Shown here piece by piece: positions 1 to 9,828 of a DNA stretch of 23,719 nucleotides. Origin of the DNA: an uncultured Eubacteriales bacterium (GTDB taxonomy: Bacteria > Bacillota_A > Clostridia > Lachnospirales > Lachnospiraceae); the NCBI GenBank assembly GCA_902803345.1, contig CADCPV010000220.1, forward strand, positions 1-23,719, given 5' to 3'. Every line of letters starts with the position of its first letter. Position 1 is the first letter of the stretch. The translations under genes and the position numbers were made by a program. Below the pieces are notes generated by a model. The model was not told the DNA's origin. It searched no databases and worked only from the letters and a program-made list of their open reading frames with translations.

Positions 1-1196
1 ATATTATCCAGCGCCTTCAGAAGACCTTCCAGGATATGAGCCCTCTCCTGTGCCTTGTTGAGATCGTACTGCGTTCTTCTGGTCACCACATCTTCCTGAT
101 GTGCCAGATAATAGTTGAGCATCTCGTTCAGGTTCAGGACCTTCGGCTCCAGGCTTCCTTTATTGGGAACCAGACAGAGCAGATTTACGCCAAACGTATC
201 CTGCAGCTGCGTATGTTTGAACAGCTGATTGAGAACAACATTCGCATTGGCGTCTTTTCTCAGATCGATCTGGATACGCATTCCCTCTCTGCTGGAATGG
301 TCATTCAGATCGACGATGCCTTCGATCTTTTTATCGCGGACGAGCTCTGCGATCTTCTCGATCAGACGGGCTTTATTGACCAGATAAGGCAGCTCCGTCA
401 CGACAATGCAGGTACGCCCGTTCGGAAGAGTCTCAATGTTTGTCACCGCACGTACGCGGATCTTTCCGCGGCCTGTGCGATACGCCTCCTCAATGCCCCG
501 GCGTCCGAGGATGGTGGCACCCGTCGGAAAATCCGGACCCTTGACGATATCGAGGATCTCTTCCATGGTGGTCTCTCTGTTCTCCTCGATGATGTTGTCG
601 ATGATCTTTACGACCGCATCGACCACCTCTTTCAGATTATGAGGAGGGATGTTCGTCGCCATACCGACAGCGATACCCGAAGTACCGTTTACCAGAAGAT
701 TCGGATATCTCGACGGAAGAACCACCGGCTCCTTTTCCGTCTCGTCAAAGTTAGGCTGGAAATCGACGGTATCCTTATTGATATCCGCCAGCATTTCCAT
801 CGATATTTTACTCAGCCTTGCTTCCGTATATCGCATGGCCGCAGCACCATCGCCGTCCACAGAACCAAAGTTTCCGTGTCCGTCAACCAGAGGATACCTC
901 GTCGACCACTCCTGGGCCATATTGACCAGAGCCCCATAGATGGAGCTGTCGCCGTGAGGATGATATTTACCCATGGTATCGCCGACGATACGGGCACATT
1001 TACGGTGAGGCTTGTCAGGTCCGTTGTTCAGTTCGATCATCGAAAAAAGGACACGCCTCTGTACTGGCTTCAGACCGTCTCTGACATCCGGAAGAGCACG
1101 CGATGCGATAACACTCATGGCGTAGTCGATGTAGGATTCCTTCATGGTCCTTTCCAGGTCTACCTCATGAACTTTATCAAAAATATTGTCTTCCAT
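1..1196 (-). CDS. gyrA: DNA gyrase subunit A (partial, C-terminus beyond left edge)
   Basis: This is the breakage-reunion subunit of DNA gyrase, which forms A2B2 with GyrB and introduces negative supercoils. About 398 N-terminal residues are present, and the rest lies beyond position 1. The start ATG at 1196-1194 begins [20 protein letters not shown], 15 nt after the gyrB stop, with GGGAG upstream, so the pair is co-transcribed. The catalytic tyrosine is Y123 in [12 protein letters not shown]. The quinolone-determining region reads [17 protein letters not shown]: the usual serine is S84, but the normally acidic residue four positions on is G88. The reading frame is intact throughout the visible part. 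Gyrase rather than topoisomerase IV ParC is favoured by the direct coupling to gyrB, but the C-terminal GyrA box that would prove it is outside the window. Confidence 0.97.
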   Translation of the reverse strand, partial: MEDNIFDKVHEVDLERTMKESYIDYAMSVIASRALPDVRDGLKPVQRRVLFSMIELNNGPDKPHRKCARIVGDTMGKYHPHGDSSIYGALVNMAQEWSTRYPLVDGHGNFGSVDGDGAAAMRYTEARLSKISMEMLADINKDTVDFQPNFDETEKEPVVLPSRYPNLLVNGTSGIAVGMATNIPPHNLKEVVDAVVKIIDNIIEENRETTMEEILDIVKGPDFPTGATILGRRGIEEAYRTGRGKIRVRAVTNIETLPNGRTCIVVTELPYLVNKARLIEKIAELVRDKKIEGIVDLNDHSSREGMRIQIDLRKDANANVVLNQLFKHTQLQDTFGVNLLCLVPNKGSLEPKVLNLNEMLNYYLAHQEDVVTRRTQYDLNKAQERAHILEGLLKALDN

Positions 1197-1211
1197 TCTC
1201 TATTCTCCCGA

Positions 1212-3200
<1,989 letters not shown>

Positions 3201-3249
3201 TCAGATACGCTGTTTATTCATGTAAAAAAGCACATAGAAATACCAATAT

Positions 3250-3278
3250 ATTATAGCACAAAACCTTGTTTCTTCCAA
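3250..3278 (-). promoter_or_regulatory. gyrBA promoter (sigma-A type)
   Basis: The -35 hexamer TTGGAA (3273-3278) and the consensus -10 TATAAT (3250-3255) are separated by exactly 17 bp, and TGTGC directly upstream of the -10 gives an extended -10. The predicted start is near 3243, leaving a leader of about 105 nt before gyrB. The -35 lies only a few bases beyond the T-tract of the rsmI terminator, so the two operons are closely packed but separately transcribed. Confidence 0.8.
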
Positions 3279-3279
3279 C

Positions 3280-3307
3280 AAAAAAAGAGGTAAAGTTAAC
3301 CTTTACC
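3280..3307 (-). terminator. Rho-independent terminator of the holB-ricT-trmN6-rsmI operon
   Basis: The minus strand shows GGTAAAG, a five-base loop GTTAA, and CTTTACC, followed by TC and a run of seven T. The 7-bp stem overlaps the rsmI stop codon (3296-3298), so the terminator is partly encoded by the end of the gene. Confidence 0.85.
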
Positions 3308-4144
3308 CCCCAGAAAATGCTGATAAATATCGCGTTTTGTGACTCCTCTGTCCTTAGCGGCCATTTTCATCGCTTCTTTTCGCGCGTATCCCTGTTTTTC
3401 ATACATTTCCACATGCTTTTCTATACTGATTTCTTCCCAGGACTCCGATTCTTCCTTTCTGATCTCTTCCCTCGATTTTCCTTCGATCACCAGCACACAT
3501 TCCCCCAAAGGTTTATTATCCCGGTAATAAGCGATCAGATCGTCGAGCGTCGTCCGCATGCAGGTCTCATGCTTCTTGGTCAGTTCCCGGCAAAGCGAGA
3601 TCTGCCTGCTGCCGAGCGCTTCTCTCAGTTCTTCAAGCGTCCTTACCAGGCGATGCGGCGCTTCATAGATCACAATGGTCCGGGTTTCATCCTTAAGCTC
3701 CTCAAGGATCAGCCGCCTCTCTTTCTTGTCCGCCGGCAGAAAAGCCTCAAACGCAAATCTGCGCGTGGGAAGGCCCGACATGGTGAGCGCGGTGATACAC
3801 GCAGCCGGCCCCGGAACGGATGTCACCGGGATGCCCTCCTCGTGGCACATCGCACAGAGCTCTTCCCCGGGGTCGGAAATTCCGGGTGTCCCGGCGTCCG
3901 TGATCAGGGCGATATTCTTCCCCTCCAGAAGCTGACCGACCAGATACCTTCCTTTATCGATCTTGTTAAACTCATGATAGCTGGTCATCGGCGTGTGAAT
4001 ATCAAAATGATTGAGAAGCTTGATACTGTTTCGCGTATCTTCCGCTGCGATCAGATCCGCTTCTTTAAGGATCCGCAGAACCCGGAACGTAATATCCTCA
4101 AGGTTTCCGATCGGCGTCGCGCAAAGATATAATGTTCCGCTCAT
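3296..4144 (-). CDS. rsmI: 16S rRNA (cytidine1402-2'-O)-methyltransferase
   Basis: RsmI methylates the 2'-O of C1402 in the 16S rRNA decoding centre using S-adenosylmethionine. The protein is 282 residues (E. coli RsmI is 286) and has the tetrapyrrole-methylase fold signatures: MSGTLYLCATPIGNLEDITF at the N-terminus and DAGTPGISDPG around residues 83-93. An ATG at 4189 overlaps the trmN6 stop as ATGA and would add 15 residues. I prefer the ATG at 4144 because AGGAG lies just upstream and the family normally begins exactly there. It is the last gene of its operon, as in Bacillus where the homologue yabC follows the trmN6-like yabB. Confidence 0.95.
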   Translation of the reverse strand: MSGTLYLCATPIGNLEDITFRVLRILKEADLIAAEDTRNSIKLLNHFDIHTPMTSYHEFNKIDKGRYLVGQLLEGKNIALITDAGTPGISDPGEELCAMCHEEGIPVTSVPGPAACITALTMSGLPTRRFAFEAFLPADKKERRLILEELKDETRTIVIYEAPHRLVRTLEELREALGSRQISLCRELTKKHETCMRTTLDDLIAYYRDNKPLGECVLVIEGKSREEIRKEESESWEEISIEKHVEMYEKQGYARKEAMKMAAKDRGVTKRDIYQHFLGGKG

Positions 4145-4185
4145 AAAAATCTCCTGTTTACATTCGTATGGATCGTTCTTCACGA

Positions 4186-4926
4186 TCATATCATATGATA
4201 AATTTCCAGAATCGATTTGGTATACACCCCGGGCTTTTCATACACGATCAGCGGCCTTTCGACCGTCAGACGCGGATTTCCGCCTTTCCGGGCTTCGATC
4301 AGAACCATGTTGGGCTCCCGGTCGATATACGGGTACACCAACTGCATCCGCTTCGGCTCCAGACGAAACCTGCGAAGTACCTCAAATATCTCCGCCAGTC
4401 TGAAGGGTCTGTGTACCATAAAGAACCTGCCCCTGTCTTTCAGGACATAAGCAGCCCCTTTTACCACATCCTCCAGCGTACAATAGATCTCATGTCTTGC
4501 GATCGCTTTCGGCAGATCGGGATTGGTCAGTCCATGTTTGCCTATCATGTACGGAGGATTGCTGACCGCCACATCAAAAGAACAGGCTCCAAACATCTCC
4601 CGGATATTTCTGATATCACCCTGCATAATAGAAATACGCTCTTCAAGATGATTATAGCGCACACTTCTCTCCGCCATCTCGGCGCACTCTTTCTGCAGCT
4701 CTATCCCCGTAAAATGTTCTCCCTCGGTCCCGGACGCAAGAAGAACGGGAATAATTCCCGTTCCTGTCCCCAGATCCAGCACCGTCTCTCCTTTTCGCAC
4801 GTCGGCAAACCCGGAAAGCAGCACCGCATCCATACCAAAGCAGAACTTTTCCGGATCCTGGATAATAAAATATCCATTCTGCAGATCATCGATTCGCTCG
4901 TTTTTTCGAACCGGGCTCTCTATCAT
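4186..4926 (-). CDS. trmN6: tRNA1(Val) (adenine37-N6)-methyltransferase family protein
   Basis: This is a class I SAM-dependent methyltransferase of 246 residues. The SAM-binding motif is DLGTGTG at residues 51-57, and NPPY at 123-126 is the catalytic motif of N6-adenine methyltransferases. The segment ERIDDLQNGYFIIQ followed by FCFGMDAVLLSGFA is typical of the TrmN6/YabB group, which modifies A37 of tRNA. The start at 4926 overlaps the end of ricT by 41 nt. GGAG about 12 nt upstream, within the ricT coding sequence, supports it, and no later in-frame start would keep the conserved N-terminus. The family assignment is firm. The exact tRNA substrate in this organism is inferred. Confidence 0.9.
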   Translation of the reverse strand: MIESPVRKNERIDDLQNGYFIIQDPEKFCFGMDAVLLSGFADVRKGETVLDLGTGTGIIPVLLASGTEGEHFTGIELQKECAEMAERSVRYNHLEERISIMQGDIRNIREMFGACSFDVAVSNPPYMIGKHGLTNPDLPKAIARHEIYCTLEDVVKGAAYVLKDRGRFFMVHRPFRLAEIFEVLRRFRLEPKRMQLVYPYIDREPNMVLIEARKGGNPRLTVERPLIVYEKPGVYTKSILEIYHMI

Positions 4927-5896
4927 GCTTTTTGGAATCTCCTTTTTTCTCGCCGGATCTTTTCTTCTCTCCGGATCCTTTAGGTTCTTTATCTTTGTCC
5001 TTTTCTTTATCCTTCTCTTTTTCCTTTGGTTCGCGGTTTTCTTTCCGGTCCTGCTCCTGGTTCTGCCCTTTGCCTTTCTTCTTGCGCGGACGGAATTCCA
5101 GATCGTCCACCGGATACTCCGTGATCTCTTTCTGGTCGTTCTCCTCTATCACCACTTTTACCAGCTGACGAAGGACATTTACACTGTGGACCGTACCCTG
5201 TCTTCCGTCGGGAACGACAACCTGATCTCCCGGAGAAGGAAGCTTCTTGTTCAGTTCCTCATAGGTTTCCTGCTCATTTTTAAGACAGCACATCAGTCTG
5301 CCGCACACACCCGAAATTTTCGTCTGATTGAGCGAAAGATTCTGCTCCTTTGCCATCTTGATCGAGACAGGTGCAAAATCGGCCAGATACGAGTGGCAGC
5401 AGAGACTTCTGCCGCATATTCCGATACCGCCGAGTATCTTTGTCTCGTCCCTCACACCGATCTGGCGAAGCTCTATCCTGGTCTTAAAAATGGATGCCAG
5501 ATCCTTCACCAGAAGTCTGAAATCGACCCTGCCGTCCGCGGTAAAGTAAAACAGCACTTTATTATTGTCAAAAGTATACTCTGCATCGATCAGCTTCATA
5601 TCCAGCTGATGCTCTCTGATCTTCTGTTTGCAGACTTTAAAAGCTTCTCTCTCCTTCTGCCGGTTCCGGTCCTCCCTTTCGTCGTCCTCGGGAGTGGAAA
5701 GGCGCACTACCTCTTTAAGAGGATGCACTACTTCTTTATCCTTCACTTCCTTCGGTCCCAGAACTACCCGGCCGTATTCTATACCGCGTGCGGTTTCCAC
5801 GATCACGTGGTCATTCACTTCAATATCATAATCCTTCGGATCAAAGTAATAGATCTTACCCACATTCCGAAATCTGACACCAACAACTTTTGCCAT
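4886..5896 (-). CDS. ricT: PSP1-domain protein, RicT (YaaT) family
   Basis: RicT is a component of the Y-complex of Bacillus (RicA-RicF-RicT), which binds Fe-S clusters and affects RNase Y-dependent mRNA maturation and Spo0A phosphorelay outputs. The 336-residue protein has a PSP1 core (about residues 1-215) with the hallmark cysteines in ICGRSLCC (C161, C166, C167) and VCGRLMCC (C198, C203, C204). From about residue 270 it carries a long Lys/Glu/Asp-rich tail absent from the 275-residue Bacillus protein. The last bases of that tail are shared with the start of trmN6. The ATG at 5896 has GGGAG 5 nt upstream. The ATG at 5908 has no such site. Location between holB and trmN6 is the standard Firmicute arrangement. 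Confidence 0.93.
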   Translation of the reverse strand: MAKVVGVRFRNVGKIYYFDPKDYDIEVNDHVIVETARGIEYGRVVLGPKEVKDKEVVHPLKEVVRLSTPEDDEREDRNRQKEREAFKVCKQKIREHQLDMKLIDAEYTFDNNKVLFYFTADGRVDFRLLVKDLASIFKTRIELRQIGVRDETKILGGIGICGRSLCCHSYLADFAPVSIKMAKEQNLSLNQTKISGVCGRLMCCLKNEQETYEELNKKLPSPGDQVVVPDGRQGTVHSVNVLRQLVKVVIEENDQKEITEYPVDDLEFRPRKKKGKGQNQEQDRKENREPKEKEKDKEKDKDKEPKGSGEKKRSGEKKGDSKKHDREPGSKKRANR

Positions 5897-5956
5897 TTTT
5901 ACTCCCATTCATTAAATGCTTATATTGCATATGTTCAGAACCTGAACATATACCTT

Positions 5957-6946
5957 TTATCTTTCTCTGAAGGTCAAAAACAGGAGTTCCAGCGCAAGCT
6001 CAGGATTGACATTCGCACCCAGCCTGACCTTTGTCTTGTCGATAGCCTCCAGTATCTTCTCCAGATTTTCATAGGATCTTTCACTGGCCTGATCCCTGAT
6101 ATAATTGATCTCCTGCTTAAAAACAAGATTATCGATCTCCGTCGTAGCCTTAAAAAGCAGTACATCCCTGAACCAGAACTGAAACAGATCAAGATAATCT
6201 TCGATCTTTGTCTTGTCCGCCGCGAGCTTTTTGATCTCCTCGGTCAGCTCTGAAACATCCATCTTTCCGGCATATTCCAGCAGATGCAGCGCCTTATCGG
6301 TAAGTTCCGAGAATTCCTGTGAGGCAGCAGCTTCCTTCGCTTTTCCAATGCTTCCCTGAGCGATGGTCGCATCGATCTCGGCCTGATAATCCGGAATATG
6401 CATATGCTCCATCAGGTACTGTTTGACAACGGCATCATCCACAATTTTAAGATCCAGCCGCACGCATCTGGACAGGATCGTCGGAAGAAGAATATCCGCA
6501 TTGTTTGTCAGCAGCATGATGACCGCATACTCGGGCGGCTCTTCGATCGTTTTTAAAAGCGCGTTCTGCGCCGAAGCATTCATCATCTCCGCATCGGGAA
6601 TGATATAAACCTTATATTTACCGTAATATGGACGGATAGCCACATCATGTATCACCTGATCACGAATCTCATCCACCGTGATCAGACCGGGTTTTTCATG
6701 CTCGACAAAAATAATATCCGGGTGATTATTACCGATAACCTTTTTACACGAATCACAGACCATGCAAGGCTCTGTTCCGCCTTTTTCGCACTGAAGCGCA
6801 GCGGCAAAAGAACGGGCGACGGTCTTTTTTCCCGCACCTGATTCTCCTGTCAAAAGGTAGGAATGAGATATTTTTCCCGATTCCATTGCATTTCTTAAAT
6901 GACGGATAACCTCGTCATGTCCGATAATATCATTAAAGCTTATCAT
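5957..6946 (-). CDS. holB: DNA polymerase III subunit delta' (clamp loader)
   Basis: HolB is the delta' subunit of the clamp loader that places the beta clamp on primed DNA. The 329-residue protein has an intact Walker A-like GESGAGKK at 34-41, a zinc-binding cysteine set (C53, C61, C64, C67), NALLKTIEEPP, and the SRC motif in LPTILSRCVRL. The start is placed at ATG 6946, preceded by GGGGTGATTAT, giving MISFNDIIGHDEVIRHLRNA. A GTG 33 nt upstream is also in frame but lacks a good site. ricT follows after about 60 bp. Delta' rather than DnaX is supported by the short length and by the ricT neighbour, as in Bacillus. Confidence 0.94.
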   Translation of the reverse strand: MISFNDIIGHDEVIRHLRNAMESGKISHSYLLTGESGAGKKTVARSFAAALQCEKGGTEPCMVCDSCKKVIGNNHPDIIFVEHEKPGLITVDEIRDQVIHDVAIRPYYGKYKVYIIPDAEMMNASAQNALLKTIEEPPEYAVIMLLTNNADILLPTILSRCVRLDLKIVDDAVVKQYLMEHMHIPDYQAEIDATIAQGSIGKAKEAAASQEFSELTDKALHLLEYAGKMDVSELTEEIKKLAADKTKIEDYLDLFQFWFRDVLLFKATTEIDNLVFKQEINYIRDQASERSYENLEKILEAIDKTKVRLGANVNPELALELLFLTFRER

Positions 6947-7026
6947 ATAATCACCCCATTTCGTATCAGTTCCGGACACTTATTCCATTTTTATTTTCTG
7001 TCGGCACCTTTATAAATATACCGGAT

Positions 7027-7076
7027 GACATAATGTCCCTTACTATAAATTTATCATAAAACATCAGGTTTGTCTA
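7027..7076 (-). promoter_or_regulatory. Weak candidate promoter and small palindrome upstream of holB
   Basis: TAGACA (7071-7076) lies 17 bp before TAAATT (7048-7053), directly after the stop codon of the kinase-like gene. An 11-bp palindrome, GACAT-T-ATGTC (7027-7037), sits near the expected start site. The 130-bp gap is the largest inside this gene run, so an internal promoter is plausible, but the -10 matches only four of six consensus positions. Confidence 0.25.
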
Positions 7077-7664
7077 TTACTGCTGTTCTCTGATATACAG
7101 GGTGATATTCTTCAAACACTCCTCTTTATCGTCGTTGACAAAACGGACCGTTATTCCCGCATCCTTTAATTTTTCCTCCGAAAAATCCTCCTCATCGGCA
7201 AGAAATCTGCGGCACATCTCGGCATACCGCCCGTTCTCCGGCTTTTTTTCTCTCTTCAGCGCTCTGGTCAGCCTCTCCCCGTCCTCAACTTCGATGTAGA
7301 TCGGACATACCTTATCCCGGCCGTAATAATCTCTCAAAGCGCAGTAAGACTCAAGAGTTCCTATTCCCAGATAGTTCGAACCATCCCATGCTATCTGCCC
7401 GTCGTCCGCGGTAAAATAGGCCCATATTCCGTGAACTGTATGGTAATCTCTCTCCTCTATGATGATCCCTCTGCTTTTCATCTCATCAAGCTCATCATGT
7501 GAGACAAAATAATACTCTCTTCCGTTTTCCTCTCCGTCACGCATCGGACGGGTAGTGTAAAGGATCAGTTTTTTAAAAGAAAACTCTTCCGTATTCATCA
7601 GCTCCCGGTAGATCGAATCCTTCCCGGAAGCACTTTTTCCGATAATATAAAATAATTTACTCAT
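7077..7664 (-). CDS. Divergent guanylate-kinase-like P-loop protein
   Basis: This 195-residue protein resembles the guanylate kinase superfamily. It has a P-loop GKSASGKD at 9-16 and YTTRPMRDGEENGREYYFVS, which matches the GMP-binding TTRxxRxGExxGxDYxF signature. It departs from housekeeping Gmk further on: the usual DIDxQGA element is not visible, and after EERDYHTVHG the sequence becomes atypical. It could be a GMP/dGMP kinase, a kinase with altered specificity, or a GuK-like protein without that activity. It follows the decarboxylase by 14 bp and precedes holB, the position held by tmk (thymidylate kinase) in Bacillus. The ribosome binding site is weak, so translational coupling to the decarboxylase is possible. 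Family confidence is good but function is uncertain. Confidence 0.75.
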   Translation of the reverse strand: MSKLFYIIGKSASGKDSIYRELMNTEEFSFKKLILYTTRPMRDGEENGREYYFVSHDELDEMKSRGIIIEERDYHTVHGIWAYFTADDGQIAWDGSNYLGIGTLESYCALRDYYGRDKVCPIYIEVEDGERLTRALKREKKPENGRYAEMCRRFLADEEDFSEEKLKDAGITVRFVNDDKEECLKNITLYIREQQ

Positions 7665-7678
7665 GTCTTTTTGTCACT

Positions 7679-9115
7679 TTACAAAACACAGTCGATATAC
7701 TCTCCCGTGCAGTCTTTTAATCCCGAAACATTCATTTCTTCAGCAATGTATCTTCTCATATTTTGTACAAATTGTAAAGATATCTGTTCCCCCGGTACAA
7801 GGAGGGGTATTCCCGGAGGATAAATGTACATAAACTCTGCCGATATTTTTCCCACACTTTCATTTAGCGGAACTGTGACGTTTTTCCCTTCCAAAGCTTC
7901 AGAAGGATTCAGTATCTTTACCGGACGCTCCTCGATAAATCTGCAGACATTCTCCCATTTAAAATCCACATTGACTGCTGCCCTGTCGATCTCCCTCACT
8001 GCCCTGTAGAGCCTCTCAAAACCTTCCTCGGTATCGGCAGGCGACGTAAGAGCGGTCACATAATCCGAGGCAGCCATCTCAAGCTCCACTCTGTACTCTT
8101 CATGCAAGATCTTCAGCAGCCGGTTGCCTCTCATCCCTGCAGAAGATGTCGACAGAAGTATTTTCGATCTGTCATAATCATAAATCTTTTCTCCACCCTC
8201 AAAGGAAGTCTCAAAATGCAAAAGCCGTACATTTTTAAACTCTCCCAGCCGTCTCCTCCACCTTTCCAGTCTTTCGGTATAGATACGAAAAAAGTTCTCT
8301 CCTTCGCTTCCCAAAAACCGAAAACAACGGTCAAGATTTGCCATCAGAGGGTAGGAAGGACTGCTTGTCTGATATATGGACATAAACCTGACGATCCTGT
8401 CCTCAGGTATCCTGTCGGAACACACATGAAGGACCGCCGTCTGCGTCATTGCGGGAAGCGTTTTATGAATACTGTGGATCACCGCGTCTGCTCCCGCATT
8501 CACGGCGGATTCCGGAAAATAATCCGAAAAAGCAAAATGCGCCCCATGTGCTTCGTCGACGATCAGCGGCACGCCATACCTGTGAGCGATCTCCGCAATT
8601 TTCCGAACATCAGACACGACTCCATCATAAGTAGGAGAAGTGATAAATACCGCCTCGACACCCTCATTTTCTTCCAACAGTTTTTCCACTTCGGAAGGAA
8701 GAATGCTGCCGCTTATCCCCGTCTCCTCATCGATCTCCGGATAGACATACACAGGCTCAAGATTTCTCAGGTACATAGCATGATAAAACGATTTATGGCT
8801 GTTTCTTGCGGCAAGGATCTTTCCCCCATTTTTAACCGCAGCAGACACAGCCGCCAGTATACATGCCGTGCTTCCGTTAACACTGAAGAATACTCTGCGT
8901 GATCCGTAAAGCTGCGCGGCATACTCCTGTGCCTCTTTAATAATGCCTTCCGCGTGATGCAGATCGTCAAACCCCGTGATCTCTGTAATATCCTGCGCAA
9001 CAGGAAAAAATCCGGCCGAAAAGGTCGGATTTCTTTTATGTCCCGGCATATGAAACGGATAAATATCCTTTTCATCATAGTGTAGTAGTTCTGAATATAA
9101 AGATTTCTCTCTCAT
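7679..9115 (-). CDS. Orn/Lys/Arg decarboxylase-family PLP enzyme (YaaO-like)
   Basis: This is a fold-type I pyridoxal-phosphate protein of 478 residues, the size of Bacillus YaaO. The cofactor lysine is K218 in HSIHKTLPAMTQ. D187 and H190 in VDEAHGAH are the residues that usually contact the PLP ring, and PFHMPGHKRNP near the N-terminus is diagnostic of the family. Members decarboxylate arginine, lysine or ornithine to polyamines or diamines, but substrate cannot be read from the sequence and several YaaO-type proteins have no proven activity. It starts 23 nt after the response regulator stop, with GGAG upstream, so it probably belongs to the same transcript as the two-component genes. Confidence 0.9.
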   Translation of the reverse strand: MREKSLYSELLHYDEKDIYPFHMPGHKRNPTFSAGFFPVAQDITEITGFDDLHHAEGIIKEAQEYAAQLYGSRRVFFSVNGSTACILAAVSAAVKNGGKILAARNSHKSFYHAMYLRNLEPVYVYPEIDEETGISGSILPSEVEKLLEENEGVEAVFITSPTYDGVVSDVRKIAEIAHRYGVPLIVDEAHGAHFAFSDYFPESAVNAGADAVIHSIHKTLPAMTQTAVLHVCSDRIPEDRIVRFMSIYQTSSPSYPLMANLDRCFRFLGSEGENFFRIYTERLERWRRRLGEFKNVRLLHFETSFEGGEKIYDYDRSKILLSTSSAGMRGNRLLKILHEEYRVELEMAASDYVTALTSPADTEEGFERLYRAVREIDRAAVNVDFKWENVCRFIEERPVKILNPSEALEGKNVTVPLNESVGKISAEFMYIYPPGIPLLVPGEQISLQFVQNMRRYIAEEMNVSGLKDCTGEYIDCVL

Positions 9116-9138
9116 TATACTGTTCTCCGGTCTTCCGC

Positions 9139-9828
9139 TCAGATCTTAAAGCGGTAGCCGATTCCCCAGATCGTCTCGATGTACTGCGGCTTCGCTGAAT
9201 TGAATTCGATCTTTTCACGGATCTTTTTGATGTGGACCGTCACGGTAGCAATGTCACCGACCGATTCCATATCCCAGATTTTCCTGAAAAGCTCATCTTT
9301 TTTAAACACCCTGTTGGGATTTTCCGCAAGGAAAGTAAGCAGATCGTACTCCTTGGTGGTAAAGGTCTTTTCTTCTCCGTTTACCCACACTCTCCTGGCT
9401 GTTTTATCGATTTTAAGTCCGCGGATCTCAATGATCTCATTTTTCGGCATTCCCGAACCGACAAGACGATTATAGCGCTCAAGATGTGCTTTTACCCTGG
9501 CAACCAGTTCGCTCGGACTGAAAGGCTTGGTGATATAATCATCCGCTCCCAGACCCAGACCTCTGATCTTATCGATATCCTCCTTTTTGGCCGAGACCAT
9601 CATGATCGGAATATTCTTTTCTTCACGTACACGCTGGCATATTTCAAATCCATCAATCTCAGGCAGCATCAGATCCAGAATGATCAGATCAAACTGCTCT
9701 TCCAGAGATCTTTTCAGGCCCGTATCTCCTCTGTATTCGACCTCCACCTCAAAACCGGACAGTTCCAGATAGTCTCTTTCGAGGTCGGCGATCGCTTCTT
9801 CGTCTTCTATGATCAGTATTTTACTCAT
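9139..9828 (-). CDS. OmpR-family response regulator
   Basis: This is a 229-residue DNA-binding response regulator. The receiver domain has the acidic pocket EDE at 8-10, the phospho-acceptor D52 in ILDLMLPEIDGFE, S79 in MVSAKK and K101 in YITKPFSP. The C-terminal winged helix spans about 130-229, with TTKEYDLLTFLAENPNRVF, VTVHIKKIREKIE and IWGIGYRF. The ATG overlaps the 3' end of the kinase gene by 8 nt, indicating translational coupling. The target genes are unknown. The immediately downstream decarboxylase, or the cell-envelope gene murA nearby, would be natural first guesses, but nothing in the sequence shows it. Confidence 0.95.
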   Translation of the reverse strand: MSKILIIEDEEAIADLERDYLELSGFEVEVEYRGDTGLKRSLEEQFDLIILDLMLPEIDGFEICQRVREEKNIPIMMVSAKKEDIDKIRGLGLGADDYITKPFSPSELVARVKAHLERYNRLVGSGMPKNEIIEIRGLKIDKTARRVWVNGEEKTFTTKEYDLLTFLAENPNRVFKKDELFRKIWDMESVGDIATVTVHIKKIREKIEFNSAKPQYIETIWGIGYRFKI

